Below, piece after piece: positions 1 through 8,434 of a stretch of 13,889 nt of DNA. The position numbers and the translations under genes are program-made. The DNA is from Citromicrobium sp. (GTDB taxonomy: Bacteria > Pseudomonadota > Alphaproteobacteria > Sphingomonadales > Sphingomonadaceae). The stretch is from NCBI GenBank assembly GCA_002712945.1, contig PAVA01000010.1:1-13889 (forward strand), given 5' to 3'. Each line of letters starts with the position of its first letter. Position 1 is the first letter of the stretch. The notes beneath the pieces were generated by a model. That model ran no database searches. It was not told where the DNA came from and saw only the letters and a program-made list of their open reading frames with translations.

Positions 1-443
1 ATCGGGAGGCCGATATTGCCGCCCATCGTGGTCGGCACGCCTGCCGTCTTCAGGATGTGGTGCACCAGCGCGGTGGTGGTGCTCTTGCCGTTGGTGCCGG
101 TAATGCCGACGACCTTGTGCGGCGGCAGGTGCTCGCGCGCCTGCGCGAACAGCTCGATATCGCCGATCACCGGCACGCCGAACCTGTCGGCATGCTGCTT
201 GATCGGGTGGGTATTGAGCGGAACGCCGGGCGAGACGATCACGCCGTCGAACCCGGTCAGGTCGATCTCCGCCGGATCGGCGAGTGTCACGCGCCCCTCG
301 AATGGCGCACGCACTTCCCGCCGCTCGTCCCACGCGGTCACATCCGCACCCGCAGCCAGCAGCGCATTCACCGTCGCCCGGCCCGACCTTGCAAGGCCGA
401 GAACCGCATATTTGCGGCCCTTCCAGGCGGGCGAGGCAATCAC
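1..443 (-). CDS. murD: UDP-N-acetylmuramoyl-L-alanine--D-glutamate ligase MurD (N-terminal part, cut by window edge)
   Basis: MurD adds D-glutamate to UDP-MurNAc-L-Ala in the cytoplasm, the second amino-acid step of peptidoglycan precursor synthesis. The 147 visible codons hold the N-terminal Rossmann-like UDP-binding domain (VLGLARSG near residues 14-21, VIVSPGVP near 68-75) and the start of the Mur ligase ATPase domain, with P-loop GTNGKST at 116-122 and MGGNIG at 140-145. No ATG exists at the 5' end. A GTG at 443-441 overlaps the mraY stop as GTGA and gives the N-terminus [21 protein letters not shown], which fits alphaproteobacterial MurD as I remember it. The gene continues past position 1; about two thirds of the protein is missing. 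Identity is firm from the P-loop, the domain order and the position after mraY. Confidence 0.95.
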   Translation of the reverse strand, partial: MIASPAWKGRKYAVLGLARSGRATVNALLAAGADVTAWDERREVRAPFEGRVTLADPAEIDLTGFDGVIVSPGVPLNTHPIKQHADRFGVPVIGDIELFAQAREHLPPHKVVGITGTNGKSTTTALVHHILKTAGVPTTMGGNIGLP

Positions 444-1510
444 CGCAGCTTCAGCGTGGAAAGCCCGATCAGCGCGAGCACGATGGCGATGATCCAGAAG
501 CGGATCACGACCTTCGTCTCGCTCCAGCCGAGCTGCTCGAAATGGTGGTGGACGGGCGCCATGCGAAAGATGCGCTTTCCGGTGCGCTTGAACCAGAAGA
601 CCTGGATGATGACGGAGAGCGCCTCGAACACGAACAGCCCGCCGACGATGGCGAGCACGATCTCATGGTGGCTGGCGACGGCGATCGCGCCCAGCGCCCC
701 GCCCAGCGCAAGCGATCCGGTGTCGCCCATAAAGACCGCCGCTGGCGGTGCGTTGAACCAGAGGAAGGCGAGCCCTGCCCCCATGATGCAGGCGCAGAAG
801 ATCGCCAGCTCGCCCGCGCCTTCGACATAGGGAATGCCCAGATATTCGGAAAAGTCCGCGCGGCCTGCGAGATAGGCGATGATCGCAAAGGCTCCGGCTG
901 CGATGACGACCGGCATGATCGCAAGGCCGTCCAGCCCGTCGGTCAGGTTCACCGCATTGCCTGCACCCACGATCACGACGGCCGCGAAGACATAGTATAA
1001 CGGTCCCAGCGGAATCGCCTGGTCGGATACGAAGGGCACGTAGAGCCAGGTATTGATCTGGCTGACGATGATATAGGCCGCGATCCCTGCGACGACGAAC
1101 TCCATCGCCAGCCGGACCTTGCCCGAAACGCCCTTGTGGCTGTTCTTGGTGACCTTGTCGTAGTCGTCCATAAAGCCGATCACGCCGAAGCCGATCGTCA
1201 CCGCGAGGCAGGCCCATACGAAGGGACTCGAAAGGTCCATCCACAACAGCAGGCTGAGGACCATCGCGACGAGGATCATCAGCCCGCCCATGGTCGGCGT
1301 GCCGCGCTTGGCGAGGTGGGTTTGCGGGCCGTCCTCGCGGATCGGCTGGCCCTTGCCCTGACGCACGCGCAGCACGGAAATCAGCTTCGGGCCCATCAGC
1401 AGGCCAAAGAACAGGGCTGTGAGGAAGGCTGCGCCGGCGCGGAATGTCTGGTAGCGAAAGAGGTTAAAAAGCCCCTCGAAATCAAACATTTCCGCGATAA
1501 GATAAAACAT
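440..1510 (-). CDS. mraY: Phospho-N-acetylmuramoyl-pentapeptide-transferase MraY
   Basis: MraY is the integral inner-membrane enzyme that transfers phospho-MurNAc-pentapeptide to undecaprenyl phosphate, making lipid I. The 356-residue product has the usual length and about ten hydrophobic segments. Family motifs are present: FMDDYDK with Asp115/Asp116, [10 protein letters not shown] with Asp191, FMGDTGS with Asp263, and the MAPVHHHFE loop with His321-323. These acidic and histidine residues match the Mg2+/active-site set of the family. The ATG at 1510 lies 23 bp after the murF stop, the only true gap among these cluster junctions, and only a weak purine stretch precedes it. A second in-frame Met (residue 8) is possible, but the longer start keeps the usual N-terminal region. 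The stop overlaps the murD GTG. Confidence 0.98.
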   Translation of the reverse strand: MFYLIAEMFDFEGLFNLFRYQTFRAGAAFLTALFFGLLMGPKLISVLRVRQGKGQPIREDGPQTHLAKRGTPTMGGLMILVAMVLSLLLWMDLSSPFVWACLAVTIGFGVIGFMDDYDKVTKNSHKGVSGKVRLAMEFVVAGIAAYIIVSQINTWLYVPFVSDQAIPLGPLYYVFAAVVIVGAGNAVNLTDGLDGLAIMPVVIAAGAFAIIAYLAGRADFSEYLGIPYVEGAGELAIFCACIMGAGLAFLWFNAPPAAVFMGDTGSLALGGALGAIAVASHHEIVLAIVGGLFVFEALSVIIQVFWFKRTGKRIFRMAPVHHHFEQLGWSETKVVIRFWIIAIVLALIGLSTLKLR

Positions 1511-1533
1511 GTCTCGCCAGTCCCGGTCCCTGC

Positions 1534-3006
1534 TTAGCCTCGGCTGACGAAGTGATCGACAAGACGGCCCAGCCCCACGGCGTTGGACCCTTTCACGAGG
1601 ATCGCATCGCTGGCGGCGAGGCCGAATTCCTCGAGTGCGGCGATCGCTTCGGCAGGCCCCGCGCAATGGGCGAAAGCAATGGAATTGCCAAGCGCATTGC
1701 CGCCTGCCGTCCCCACCCGGGTCGCCAGCGGCGCCATTTCCTCGCCCACCAGCACCGCGAAATCGACCTGCGCGCTGACGAGCGGTTTGGCGAGCTGTTC
1801 GTGGAAGGCGGGGCCGAACTCGCCAAGCTCGCGCATGGCACCCAGCACCGCCACCCGGCGATGGGCCGGCGTCTGCCCGAGCTGCGCCAGCGTGGCGCGC
1901 ATCGAAGCGGGATTGGCGTTGTAGCTTTCGTCGATCAGAGTCGCGCGGCCACCACCGGCAACCGAAATCGCGTGGCGCGCACCGCGTCCCTTGAGGCCAC
2001 CCATCTCGCCCAGCGCGATACCTGCCGCGCCGAGGTCTCCGCCCACGGCATAGACGGTCGCCATCACGGCCAGCGAATTGGCAATCCAGTGCTCGCCCGG
2101 CTCCGCGACCGAATAGCACAGCCGCGTGTCGTCGATCTGCGCGGTGACGAGCGAGGCGCCGCCATTGGCGGCGGGGATCGCGTCGAGCAGTCGCACGCGC
2201 GCGTGGGGCGCGCGGCCGAAGGAGAACACCTCCGCCCCCACTGCCTCGGCATGGCTAAGCAGACGCTCGTAATGCGGGCTGTCGGCCGGGATCACGGCGA
2301 TCCCGCCCTCGCCCAGTCCGCCGAAGATTTCGGCCTTGGCATCGGCGATGGCCTCTTCGGAGCCGAGATTTTCGATATGGGCGGGCGCGATGGTGGTAAT
2401 GACCGCGACGTGCGGTTGCACGTGCTCGGCCAGCACGGCGATCTCGCCCGCGTGGTTCATCCCCATCTCGAAAATGCCGTACTTCGCCCGCGCTCCCATC
2501 CGCGCGAGGCTCAGCGGCACGCCGACATGATTGTTGTAGCTGCGGACCGAGCGGTGCGCCTGCCCCCGGCTCGAACGGTCGAGCGCGGCGAAGATCGCTT
2601 CCTTCACGCCGGTCTTGCCGACCGATCCGGTCACCCCGATCCGCTTGGCATCGGCCCGCTTGCGCGCGGCGGCGGCGAGCGCATAGAGCGCGGCGGTGGT
2701 GTCCTCCACCAGCACATGCGGCCAGTCGATCGGGCGGTCGACGATCGCCGCGGCGGCGCCTGCGGCGAAGGCATTGTCGATGAAACGATGGCCGTCCATC
2801 GCCTCTCCCTTGAGCGCGATGAACAGATCGCCCGGGCGCACGTCGCGGCTGTCCATCTCGACCCCGGCGCACTGGAAGTGGCCCGACGCGACACCGCCGG
2901 TCGCCTCGGCAATCTCCTGCGCGGTCCACAGAGCAAGGCTGAGCGCATCGCGCGGCGCGGGCGGCCATGCCCGCAGGCGCGGGTGAGCAAGTGCCGCCAT
3001 GTTCAT
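1534..3006 (-). CDS. murF: UDP-N-acetylmuramoyl-tripeptide--D-alanyl-D-alanine ligase MurF
   Basis: MurF joins D-Ala-D-Ala to UDP-MurNAc-tripeptide in the cytoplasm, completing the pentapeptide precursor. The protein has 490 residues. It carries an N-terminal UDP-substrate domain ([17 protein letters not shown] near 52-68), the central ATPase domain with P-loop GSVGKTG at 127-133 and [10 protein letters not shown] at 156-165, the Mur ligase signature DESYNANP at 359-366, and a C-terminal domain ending near VKGSNAVGL at 471-479. The chosen ATG at 3006 overlaps the murE stop as ATGA; a second ATG two codons in (3000) is the alternative. The reading frame continues open upstream, but that extension is only a shadow of murE. 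Translation is probably coupled to murE. Confidence 0.97.
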   Translation of the reverse strand: MNMAALAHPRLRAWPPAPRDALSLALWTAQEIAEATGGVASGHFQCAGVEMDSRDVRPGDLFIALKGEAMDGHRFIDNAFAAGAAAAIVDRPIDWPHVLVEDTTAALYALAAAARKRADAKRIGVTGSVGKTGVKEAIFAALDRSSRGQAHRSVRSYNNHVGVPLSLARMGARAKYGIFEMGMNHAGEIAVLAEHVQPHVAVITTIAPAHIENLGSEEAIADAKAEIFGGLGEGGIAVIPADSPHYERLLSHAEAVGAEVFSFGRAPHARVRLLDAIPAANGGASLVTAQIDDTRLCYSVAEPGEHWIANSLAVMATVYAVGGDLGAAGIALGEMGGLKGRGARHAISVAGGGRATLIDESYNANPASMRATLAQLGQTPAHRRVAVLGAMRELGEFGPAFHEQLAKPLVSAQVDFAVLVGEEMAPLATRVGTAGGNALGNSIAFAHCAGPAEAIAALEEFGLAASDAILVKGSNAVGLGRLVDHFVSRG

Positions 3007-4481
3007 GCCTTGGCCATCGCCGCGGCGCATTCGCGCGCCACGCTCACGTCGTCGAAGGGGTGTACCCGCATATTGTCTCCCGATCCGATGATCTGTCCCT
3101 GCTCGTGACCCTTGCCTGCGATCAGCACGATGTCGCCGCTGCCCGCCTGGCCGATGGCCGTTGCAATACCTTCGCGCCGGTCGCCGATTTCCTGCGCATC
3201 GCCCACCACCCCTGAAAGGATGGCGCTGCGGATCGCCGCAGGATCCTCGCCGCGCGGATTGTCGTCCGTAACCACAACGAGATCGGCGGCCTCGCTGGCG
3301 ACCTTGCCCATCGCAGCACGCTTGCCGGTGTCGCGATCCCCGCCAGCGCCGAACACGACGATCAGGCGCCCGTCCGACGCATCGACATGGGGTCGAAGCG
3401 CAGCGATCGCGGCTTCCAGCGCGTCGGCGGTGTGGGCATAATCGACATAGACCGGCGCCCCGGCGGGCGTGATGACCGCGCGTTCCAGACGCCCGCGAAC
3501 CGGCTGCAACCGACCGACCGCGTCCCACAGCCGCGTCTCGTCCGCGCCGGTCGCCAGAGCGAGCGCGGCAGCGGTCAGCGCGTTGGAGGCCTGGTAGGCG
3601 CCGATCAGCGGCAGGCGGATCGTCCGGCGTTCGCCGTCGCGGGCGATCTCGAGCCCCTGCCCCAGTTGGGTCGGCTCCTGCGCGACCAGTTTGATATCTT
3701 CGCCTTCGGGACCGACCGAGAAGATAGTGAGGCCGCGCTTTTCGGCCCGTGCCCGCGCCTTCGCCGACCAATCGCTGCCGTCGGACCAGATCACCGCCGT
3801 GCCGTCCTCGGCCACGACCTCGTCGAACAGGCGCATCTTGGCCTCGAAATAGGCTTCCATGCTCTCGTGATAGTCGAGGTGGTCGCGGCTGAAATTGGTA
3901 AACGCGCCCGCGATCACCCGCGCGCCCTCGTTGCGATATTGCGAGAGCCCGTGGCTCGACGCTTCGTAGGCGACATGGGTCACGCCTTCGCGCGCCAGCC
4001 CGAACAGGTTGGAATGGAAGGTGACGATGTCGGGCGTGGTCAGCCCGGTGGAAACGCTTTCGTCGGGCGTGGTGACGCCCAGCGTGCCGATGCTCGCCGC
4101 GCGCTCGCCCAGCATCCGCCACAGCTGGCGGGTCATCTCGACCGTCGAGGTCTTCCCGTTGGTTCCGGTGACCGCGACGATGGTTTCGGGCGTAGGCGTG
4201 AAATAGCGCGCGGCGATCTGCGCGAAGGCCCTGCGCGGCACCTTGTCTGCGATGTGGAGGGCAGCCGCGACCGCCACTTCCGGTCGCGCGACCACTGCGA
4301 TGGCGCCGGCGGCAACAGCGGCTTCGACGAAGTCCTCTCCATTGACGACCGCGCCCTGAAATGCGCCGAAGACGGTGCCCGGCGCAACCTTGCGATGGTC
4401 GATCGCAAAGCCCGTCACCACGGCATCGCCATCCGCGCGTTCGGGCCGGTTCGTCTGTTCGAGAAGCGCGTTCAGCTTCAC
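3003..4481 (-). CDS. murE: UDP-N-acetylmuramoyl-L-alanyl-D-glutamate--2,6-diaminopimelate ligase MurE
   Basis: MurE adds the third stem-peptide residue to UDP-MurNAc-L-Ala-D-Glu. In this 492-residue protein the P-loop GTNGKTS is at 106-112, EASSHGLSQYR at 173-183, the YFEAK segment with the presumed carbamylated Lys215 at 211-215, and DNPR at 407-410. In this family DNPR marks use of meso-diaminopimelate rather than lysine, so a meso-DAP (Gram-negative type) wall is expected. The start is a GTG at 4481 that overlaps the ftsI stop as GTGA. The open frame runs further upstream (to 5036), but that part lies inside ftsI in another frame and does not look like Mur ligase sequence. Its own stop overlaps the murF ATG. 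Confidence 0.97.
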   Translation of the reverse strand: MKLNALLEQTNRPERADGDAVVTGFAIDHRKVAPGTVFGAFQGAVVNGEDFVEAAVAAGAIAVVARPEVAVAAALHIADKVPRRAFAQIAARYFTPTPETIVAVTGTNGKTSTVEMTRQLWRMLGERAASIGTLGVTTPDESVSTGLTTPDIVTFHSNLFGLAREGVTHVAYEASSHGLSQYRNEGARVIAGAFTNFSRDHLDYHESMEAYFEAKMRLFDEVVAEDGTAVIWSDGSDWSAKARARAEKRGLTIFSVGPEGEDIKLVAQEPTQLGQGLEIARDGERRTIRLPLIGAYQASNALTAAALALATGADETRLWDAVGRLQPVRGRLERAVITPAGAPVYVDYAHTADALEAAIAALRPHVDASDGRLIVVFGAGGDRDTGKRAAMGKVASEAADLVVVTDDNPRGEDPAAIRSAILSGVVGDAQEIGDRREGIATAIGQAGSGDIVLIAGKGHEQGQIIGSGDNMRVHPFDDVSVARECAAAMAKA

Positions 4482-6232
4482 TTGATGTCGCTCCGGATCA
4501 GCGGCCGCAGGTCCGAGATGTCGATATCCCGGCTGAGGTCGGGCCGCACGTCGAGCAGCGGGCCGATGCGGGGGATGAGATTGCCGACGATCGGCGCGGC
4601 GTTCCACGCGGCGGTCCGCTGGAAGGAGCTGGCGGTGGTGCCCTTCGGCTCGTCGAGCATGGCGACCACGACATAGCGGGGATCGTCCATCGGGAAGGCG
4701 GCGGCGAAGGGCGAGACGACCAGCTTTTCGCGGTAGCCGCCGGTCGAGGGCTTGTCGGCGGAGCCGGTCTTGCCCCCGACGCGGTAGCCGGGTGCGTTGG
4801 CGCTCTTGCCGGTGCCGTAGATCGCGATCATCCGCAGCAGCTGACGCATGCGGGCGCTGGTATCTTCCTTGAAGACGCGGCGCCCCGGGACTTCGGTGCC
4901 CGGCTCCACCTTGTGCAGGGTCGCAGGCCGCCAGATGCCGCCATTGACCAGCGCGGCATAGGCGCTCGCCAGATGGAGCGGGGTCACCGCGATCCCGTGG
5001 CCGTAGCTGACCGTCATGGTGGTGATCCGCGACCATTTCTCGCCCGGCCAGATGGGAGCGCCGCGCGCAGGCAGCTCGATATAAGGACGCTCGGCGAAAC
5101 CCAGATAGCGCATGGTATCGCGCATCCGCTCGCCGCCGAGCTTGTCGGCAACGCGTGCGGTCACGGTGTTGGAGGAGTGAATCAGCGCTTCGGGCACATT
5201 GAGCGTGTCCCCGAGAAAATGGCTGTCGTCGAGCACCCGCCCGGCGACTTTCACCGGCTTTGCGTCGTAACGCAGGCTGAGGTCGCGCACGATCCCGGCA
5301 TCCATCGCCGCGGCGACCGAAAGCGGCTTGAAGGTAGAGCCCAGCTCGTAAACCTGATTGGTCACGCGGTTGAACACCGGCGGCGTTTCTCCGCGCTTGG
5401 CCGCGGCATCGCTCACCGCCAGATCGGAACGCTGGACATCGTTGGGATCGAAGGCGGGAAGCGAGGCGAGCGCGACCACTTCACCCGTATCGACATCGAG
5501 CACCACGCCCGCCGCACCGCGCGCGTTGACCGACAGCATGCCCTTGCGCAGCTCGTCCTCCAGCGCGCCCTGCACCCGCAGGTCGAGTGCGATGGCGGTC
5601 GGCTGCCCTCGCGAGGCCGCATCGGTCAGCTCGGCATTGAGCACGGATTCCATGCCGACCCGGCCTTCGCCATCCTTGACGTAGCCGAGGACATGCGCCG
5701 CCATCGATCCTTGCGGATAGAAACGGTCCTTCTCGGCGGGAAGTTCGAGGGCGGGTTCGCCGATATCGAACACCTTGTTCGCCTCTTCGGGCAGCAGCCG
5801 GCGCCGCAGATACTGCGCCTTGCCGCTCGCGAGCCGCGCGGCGACATCGGCGCGGTCGATATCGGGGAAGATCTGCGCCAGCGCAGCCGCCACCTCTTCG
5901 GGCGTGCGGACCAGCGGGCTGCCGCCATCCTTCATCGCTTTCGGATTATACCAGAGCGCAAAGGCGTCGTAGTTGCGTGCCAGCGGCAGGCCGTTGCGAT
6001 CGGTAATCTCGCCACGCGGGGGCAGCAGGCGCTGCTCCATCGACATCGGCGTGTCGGGCGCACCGAGGACGCCGAAGGATGCGATCCGCGCGAGCGCGAG
6101 CAGTGCGACCAGCCCGAAGGCAGGCATCAGCAGAAGGGCCCGCATGCGCGCGACCAACAGCGACTCGAGCCGCTTGTTGGCCACCCGCAAGGGGCCGGCC
6201 GCCACCATGGAATCGATGGCGATGCTCGCCAT
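4478..6232 (-). CDS. ftsI: Septal peptidoglycan transpeptidase FtsI (PBP3, class B penicillin-binding protein)
   Basis: FtsI cross-links septal peptidoglycan as the transpeptidase of the divisome. The 584-residue product has a short cytoplasmic N-terminus, one membrane anchor (about residues 30-55), a class B pedestal domain beginning with RGEITDRNG at 73-81, and a C-terminal transpeptidase domain. All three penicillin-binding motifs are visible: STFK with the acylated Ser299 and Lys302, SSN at 353-355, and KTG at 488-490. No PASTA repeats follow. The ATG at 6232 shares one base with the ftsL stop (TAATG); a second Met at residue 9 is possible. The 3' end overlaps murE. The protein presumably works with the neighbouring FtsL and with FtsW, which usually lies downstream of murD and is outside this window. 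Confidence 0.97.
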   Translation of the reverse strand: MASIAIDSMVAAGPLRVANKRLESLLVARMRALLLMPAFGLVALLALARIASFGVLGAPDTPMSMEQRLLPPRGEITDRNGLPLARNYDAFALWYNPKAMKDGGSPLVRTPEEVAAALAQIFPDIDRADVAARLASGKAQYLRRRLLPEEANKVFDIGEPALELPAEKDRFYPQGSMAAHVLGYVKDGEGRVGMESVLNAELTDAASRGQPTAIALDLRVQGALEDELRKGMLSVNARGAAGVVLDVDTGEVVALASLPAFDPNDVQRSDLAVSDAAAKRGETPPVFNRVTNQVYELGSTFKPLSVAAAMDAGIVRDLSLRYDAKPVKVAGRVLDDSHFLGDTLNVPEALIHSSNTVTARVADKLGGERMRDTMRYLGFAERPYIELPARGAPIWPGEKWSRITTMTVSYGHGIAVTPLHLASAYAALVNGGIWRPATLHKVEPGTEVPGRRVFKEDTSARMRQLLRMIAIYGTGKSANAPGYRVGGKTGSADKPSTGGYREKLVVSPFAAAFPMDDPRYVVVAMLDEPKGTTASSFQRTAAWNAAPIVGNLIPRIGPLLDVRPDLSRDIDISDLRPLIRSDIK

Positions 6233-6711
6233 TAGTCGAGCCGCGCCAGCGCGAGGTGGGCGTCGGTCTGCGGCTGCGCCGCCGCCCCGCTCTCGCCACC
6301 CTCGCCGGTTTCGTCGCCCTCGTCCTCATGCGAGGCAAGCGGGGAGACCAGCGCGGGATAATCGCTCGCCTCCATTTCGCGTGCGAAGCGGATCGGTTCG
6401 GGCGATCCGGGGGCGCGCGGTGCGCTGAAACTGGCCAACTGGCGCTCGCTTTCGAGGAACTGGTCGGCACGCGGCGGCGCATAGCCGAACTCGATCGCAT
6501 TCCAGTCCGCCAGCTGCTGCTGGTTGGCGCGCGTTTCGAACTCGGTTTCCAGCGCCAGCTTCTCGCGCTCGAGGTCCACGATCACGCGTTCGGCACGCAC
6601 GACTTCGCTCTTCACGGCGTTGACCCGGAAGGTGAGCAGCATGAACCCGCCGAAGACGACGCCGATGGCCATCGCCCAGCCGATCTGCCGCAGGCGGCTG
6701 CCTCTAACCAT
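6232..6711 (-). CDS. ftsL: FtsL-like divisome protein, single-pass membrane coiled coil
   Basis: This 159-residue bitopic protein sits where ftsL belongs, between rsmH and ftsI. It has a short basic N-terminus, one membrane segment (about residues 12-30), then a heptad-like helix (about 31-68: [20 protein letters not shown]) expected to form a coiled coil in the periplasm, and [11 protein letters not shown] near 76-86, a segment I recall in alphaproteobacterial FtsL. FtsL normally bridges FtsB/FtsQ to FtsI/FtsW and helps activate septal synthesis. FtsL sequences diverge strongly, so the call leans on topology and position. Residues from about 111 form an acidic, Glu/Asp/Ala-rich tail, longer than the compact FtsL of enterics. 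The ATG at 6711 overlaps the end of rsmH by 8 nt, and the TAA overlaps the ftsI ATG. Confidence 0.88.
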   Translation of the reverse strand: MVRGSRLRQIGWAMAIGVVFGGFMLLTFRVNAVKSEVVRAERVIVDLEREKLALETEFETRANQQQLADWNAIEFGYAPPRADQFLESERQLASFSAPRAPGSPEPIRFAREMEASDYPALVSPLASHEDEGDETGEGGESGAAAQPQTDAHLALARLD

Positions 6712-7660
6712 CGATCAGTTCCTTTCTCGCCGGTTCGCTCGTCCGGGTGGCTGCGCGGAGGATCGCGGAGCGCGCACGGGGGTTGCGCGCCAGCTCCGCC
6801 TCGCCTGCGCGCACGGCGCGGGCGGGTTTGTGGAACGTGGTCGGCGACGGCTCCGTGAGGGGAAGATGGCGGGAGCCGCCGCCGACCTGACCGGAAGCGT
6901 CCCGCAGGAAACGCTTCACGATACGATCTTCGAGAGAGTGGAAAGAGACGACCACCAGCCGCCCGCCGGGGGCCAGCACCCGCTCGGCAGCGGCAAGAGC
7001 CGCGCGCAGCTGGTCAAGCTCACCGTTCACATGGATACGGATCGCCTGGAAGGTGCGGGTCGCCGGGTCTTTCTTGTCGTGCGGCTTGTGGCCGGTCGCC
7101 TTGCGGACCAGCCGGGCCAGCTCGCCCGTCGTCTCCAGCGGGCGCGCGGCGACGATGGCGCGCGCGATCCGGCGCGACTGGCGTTCTTCGCCATAGTGGT
7201 AGATCACATCGGCGATCTCGCCTTCCTCGGCGGTGTTGAGGAACTCCGCCGCGCTTGGCAGGTCGGGGTCCATCCGCATATCGAGCGGGCCGTCGGCCGC
7301 GAAGGAGAAGCCCCGATCCGCCTGGTCGAGCTGCATCGAGGACACGCCGATATCGAGAACGACTCCCTGCACCTCGCCAATGCCCTGTTCGGCCAGCGCA
7401 TCGGCCATTTCGGCGAAGGGACGGCGATGGAGCACGAGGCGCGGAGGCGTCTCGCCCAGCTCGGCCCAGCCCTGCGCCATTTCGAGCGCGCTCGGATCGC
7501 GATCGAAGGCATGCACGCTCGCGCCCGCGTCGAGCAGCGCGCGGGTATAGCCGCCCGCGCCGAAGGTGCCGTCGATAATCAGGTCGCCCGGCCGCGGCTG
7601 GAGCGCTGCGATGACCTCGTCGAGCAGGACGGGGACATGGGGGGATGCCGAAGGGGTCAC
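6704..7660 (-). CDS. rsmH: 16S rRNA (cytosine(1402)-N(4))-methyltransferase RsmH (MraW)
   Basis: RsmH methylates N4 of C1402 in the 16S rRNA decoding centre using S-adenosylmethionine. The 318-residue product has family motifs in order: HVPVL at 8-12, the SAM-binding DGTFGAGGY at 30-38, DIGVSS at 103-108, GPLDMRMD at 124-131, [13 protein letters not shown] at 237-249, and the C-terminal [12 protein letters not shown] at 293-304. The start is a GTG at 7660 overlapping the mraZ stop as GTGA; it puts HVPVL at the expected distance from the N-terminus. The frame is open farther upstream (to 8032), but that stretch is a shadow of mraZ. Placement between mraZ and ftsL is the standard dcw arrangement. 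The TAG stop falls inside the first codons of ftsL. Confidence 0.97.
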   Translation of the reverse strand: MTPSASPHVPVLLDEVIAALQPRPGDLIIDGTFGAGGYTRALLDAGASVHAFDRDPSALEMAQGWAELGETPPRLVLHRRPFAEMADALAEQGIGEVQGVVLDIGVSSMQLDQADRGFSFAADGPLDMRMDPDLPSAAEFLNTAEEGEIADVIYHYGEERQSRRIARAIVAARPLETTGELARLVRKATGHKPHDKKDPATRTFQAIRIHVNGELDQLRAALAAAERVLAPGGRLVVVSFHSLEDRIVKRFLRDASGQVGGGSRHLPLTEPSPTTFHKPARAVRAGEAELARNPRARSAILRAATRTSEPARKELIDG

Positions 7661-8154
7661 TTCTTCTTCCCCTTCGCGCGCGCCTCTTTCTCCAGCACTT
7701 CGCAGGCGGCTTTCGCCACCGCGAGCTCCTGCCCCATCTCGTAGAGCCGCGCAGGGTTCCAGACGGTGAAGAAGCGCCCGCCGCCCTGAAAGAACAGCTC
7801 GTCCCCGATCTTCCCCAGGTTGCGGATATGCTCGGGCATGATGAAGCGGCCGCTGTCGTCGAACGGCATGGTGGCGAAGCTGTTGAGTTGGATCGCGCGG
7901 GTGTCGCGGTCGAAATCGCGCCCGAACTTGAAGGCCGATTCCTCCTCGCGGTCGAGGATCGCCTCGAATTCCTTCACCCGTTCGGTGCCGAAGCCGACGA
8001 GGCACGGCCAGCGCTCGTGCGCGGTGAGGCACAGGGTGCGGTCTTCGGTGGAGAGCTTCACCGCGTTGCGGAAGGCGGGGGGCAGCGTGAACCGGCCCTT
8101 TTCGCTGCGAAGCGAAAAGGCCTGCCCGCTATATCCCTGAAACGCCTCCGACAC
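7657..8154 (-). CDS. mraZ: Division/cell wall cluster transcriptional regulator MraZ
   Basis: MraZ is an AbrB-fold DNA-binding protein that in Escherichia coli represses its own dcw operon through short G-rich repeats. The 165-residue product carries the two half-repeats of the family: [13 protein letters not shown] at 17-29 and [13 protein letters not shown] at 99-111. The chosen start is a GTG at 8154 preceded by a purine-rich Shine-Dalgarno (minus-strand AGGGGAAGAG at 8169-8160), giving [10 protein letters not shown]. The frame reaches an ATG at 8238, but those extra 28 residues do not fit the family and lack such a site. The tail ends in KGKKK, encoded by purine-rich codons that may double as the rsmH ribosome-binding site. 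It is first in the coupled dcw block, so it probably senses its own operon output. Confidence 0.95.
   Translation of the reverse strand: MSEAFQGYSGQAFSLRSEKGRFTLPPAFRNAVKLSTEDRTLCLTAHERWPCLVGFGTERVKEFEAILDREEESAFKFGRDFDRDTRAIQLNSFATMPFDDSGRFIMPEHIRNLGKIGDELFFQGGGRFFTVWNPARLYEMGQELAVAKAACEVLEKEARAKGKKK
8097..8120 (-). repeat. Perfect 10-bp inverted repeat inside the mraZ coding sequence
   Basis: Bases 8097-8106 and 8111-8120 are exact inverted complements (CCTTTTCGCT / AGCGAAAAGG) around a 4-base loop. In the mraZ mRNA this lies about 35-58 nt after the GTG start and covers codons for the SEKGR motif. The pairing is directly visible; any role in slowing translation or in DNA recognition is inference. 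It may simply be a by-product of codon choice in a conserved motif. Confidence 0.7.
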
Positions 8155-8159
8155 TTCCG

Positions 8160-8169
8160 CTCTTCCCCT
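8160..8169 (-). promoter_or_regulatory. Ribosome binding site that decides the mraZ GTG start
   Basis: On the minus strand AGGGGAAGAG lies a few bases before the GTG at 8154. It favours this GTG over the ATG at 8238, because it would otherwise sit inside the coding sequence. Confidence 0.6.
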
Positions 8170-8288
8170 GTGAGCGTCCAATCCGAAGGACAGATCTTCC
8201 CGGCCCTGAGGCGCGCGCTGCACGCCCCCGGTTCGCATGGCCTCCCACGCGCGGGTCGAATCCTGTCCGATACGAACCCGTCTTATCG

Positions 8289-8333
8289 CGGGACAAGTGG
8301 GGATTAAAGGGGAAATTTAGGAATCCCTGTGGA
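8289..8333 (+). promoter_or_regulatory. Putative MraZ operator: four to five GGGA-type 5-mers every 10 bp
   Basis: Read on the plus strand, 5-mers at 8289 (CGGGA), 8299 (GGGGA) and 8309 (GGGGA), with weaker ones at 8319 (AGGAA) and 8329 (GTGGA), are each separated by exactly 5 bases. Spacers at 8294, 8304 and 8314 are A/T-rich. MraZ of E. coli is known to bind TGGGN direct repeats with 5-nt spacers in the 5' leader of its own operon, so spacing and location match well. The repeats are on the strand opposite mraZ, and I am not certain this orientation matches the E. coli case. Binding is inferred. Confidence 0.6.
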
Positions 8334-8340
8334 GATTTCC

Positions 8341-8346
8341 TTAATA
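8341..8346 (-). promoter_or_regulatory. Candidate -10 element for the mraZ/dcw promoter
   Basis: The minus strand reads TATTAA here, within the most A/T-rich part of the intergenic region. Transcription from it would begin near 8334, putting the GGGA-type repeats immediately downstream and leaving a leader of about 180 nt before the mraZ GTG. No convincing -35 hexamer lies 16-18 bp upstream (AAAAAC at 17 bp), so confidence is low. Confidence 0.3.
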
Positions 8347-8434
8347 CTTGCGTTTTTCCCGTCGTTTTTGGGGCCTTTGCGGGCAGACAATACGCCACCC
8401 CGGGCGCGATGGCACCCTCACTACACGCGATCAC

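Noticed and set aside
1552..3108. Plus-strand open frame of 518 codons opposite murF
   Set aside because: Same reason: composition-driven antisense frame over a conserved Mur ligase gene.
3387..4676. Plus-strand open frame of 429 codons opposite murE
   Set aside because: Antisense shadow of murE; no domain, no plausible ribosome-binding site, and it crosses the murE/ftsI boundary without regard to either gene.
4361..6235. Plus-strand open frame of 624 codons opposite ftsI
   Set aside because: It lies antisense to a gene with all FtsI motifs. Long antisense frames are common in G+C-rich genes with third-position bias; the predicted protein is Arg/His/Gly-rich with no recognisable domain.
8155..8238. 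Longer mraZ start at ATG 8238
   Set aside because: The extra 28 residues do not resemble MraZ, and a ribosome-binding site directly precedes the GTG at 8154.
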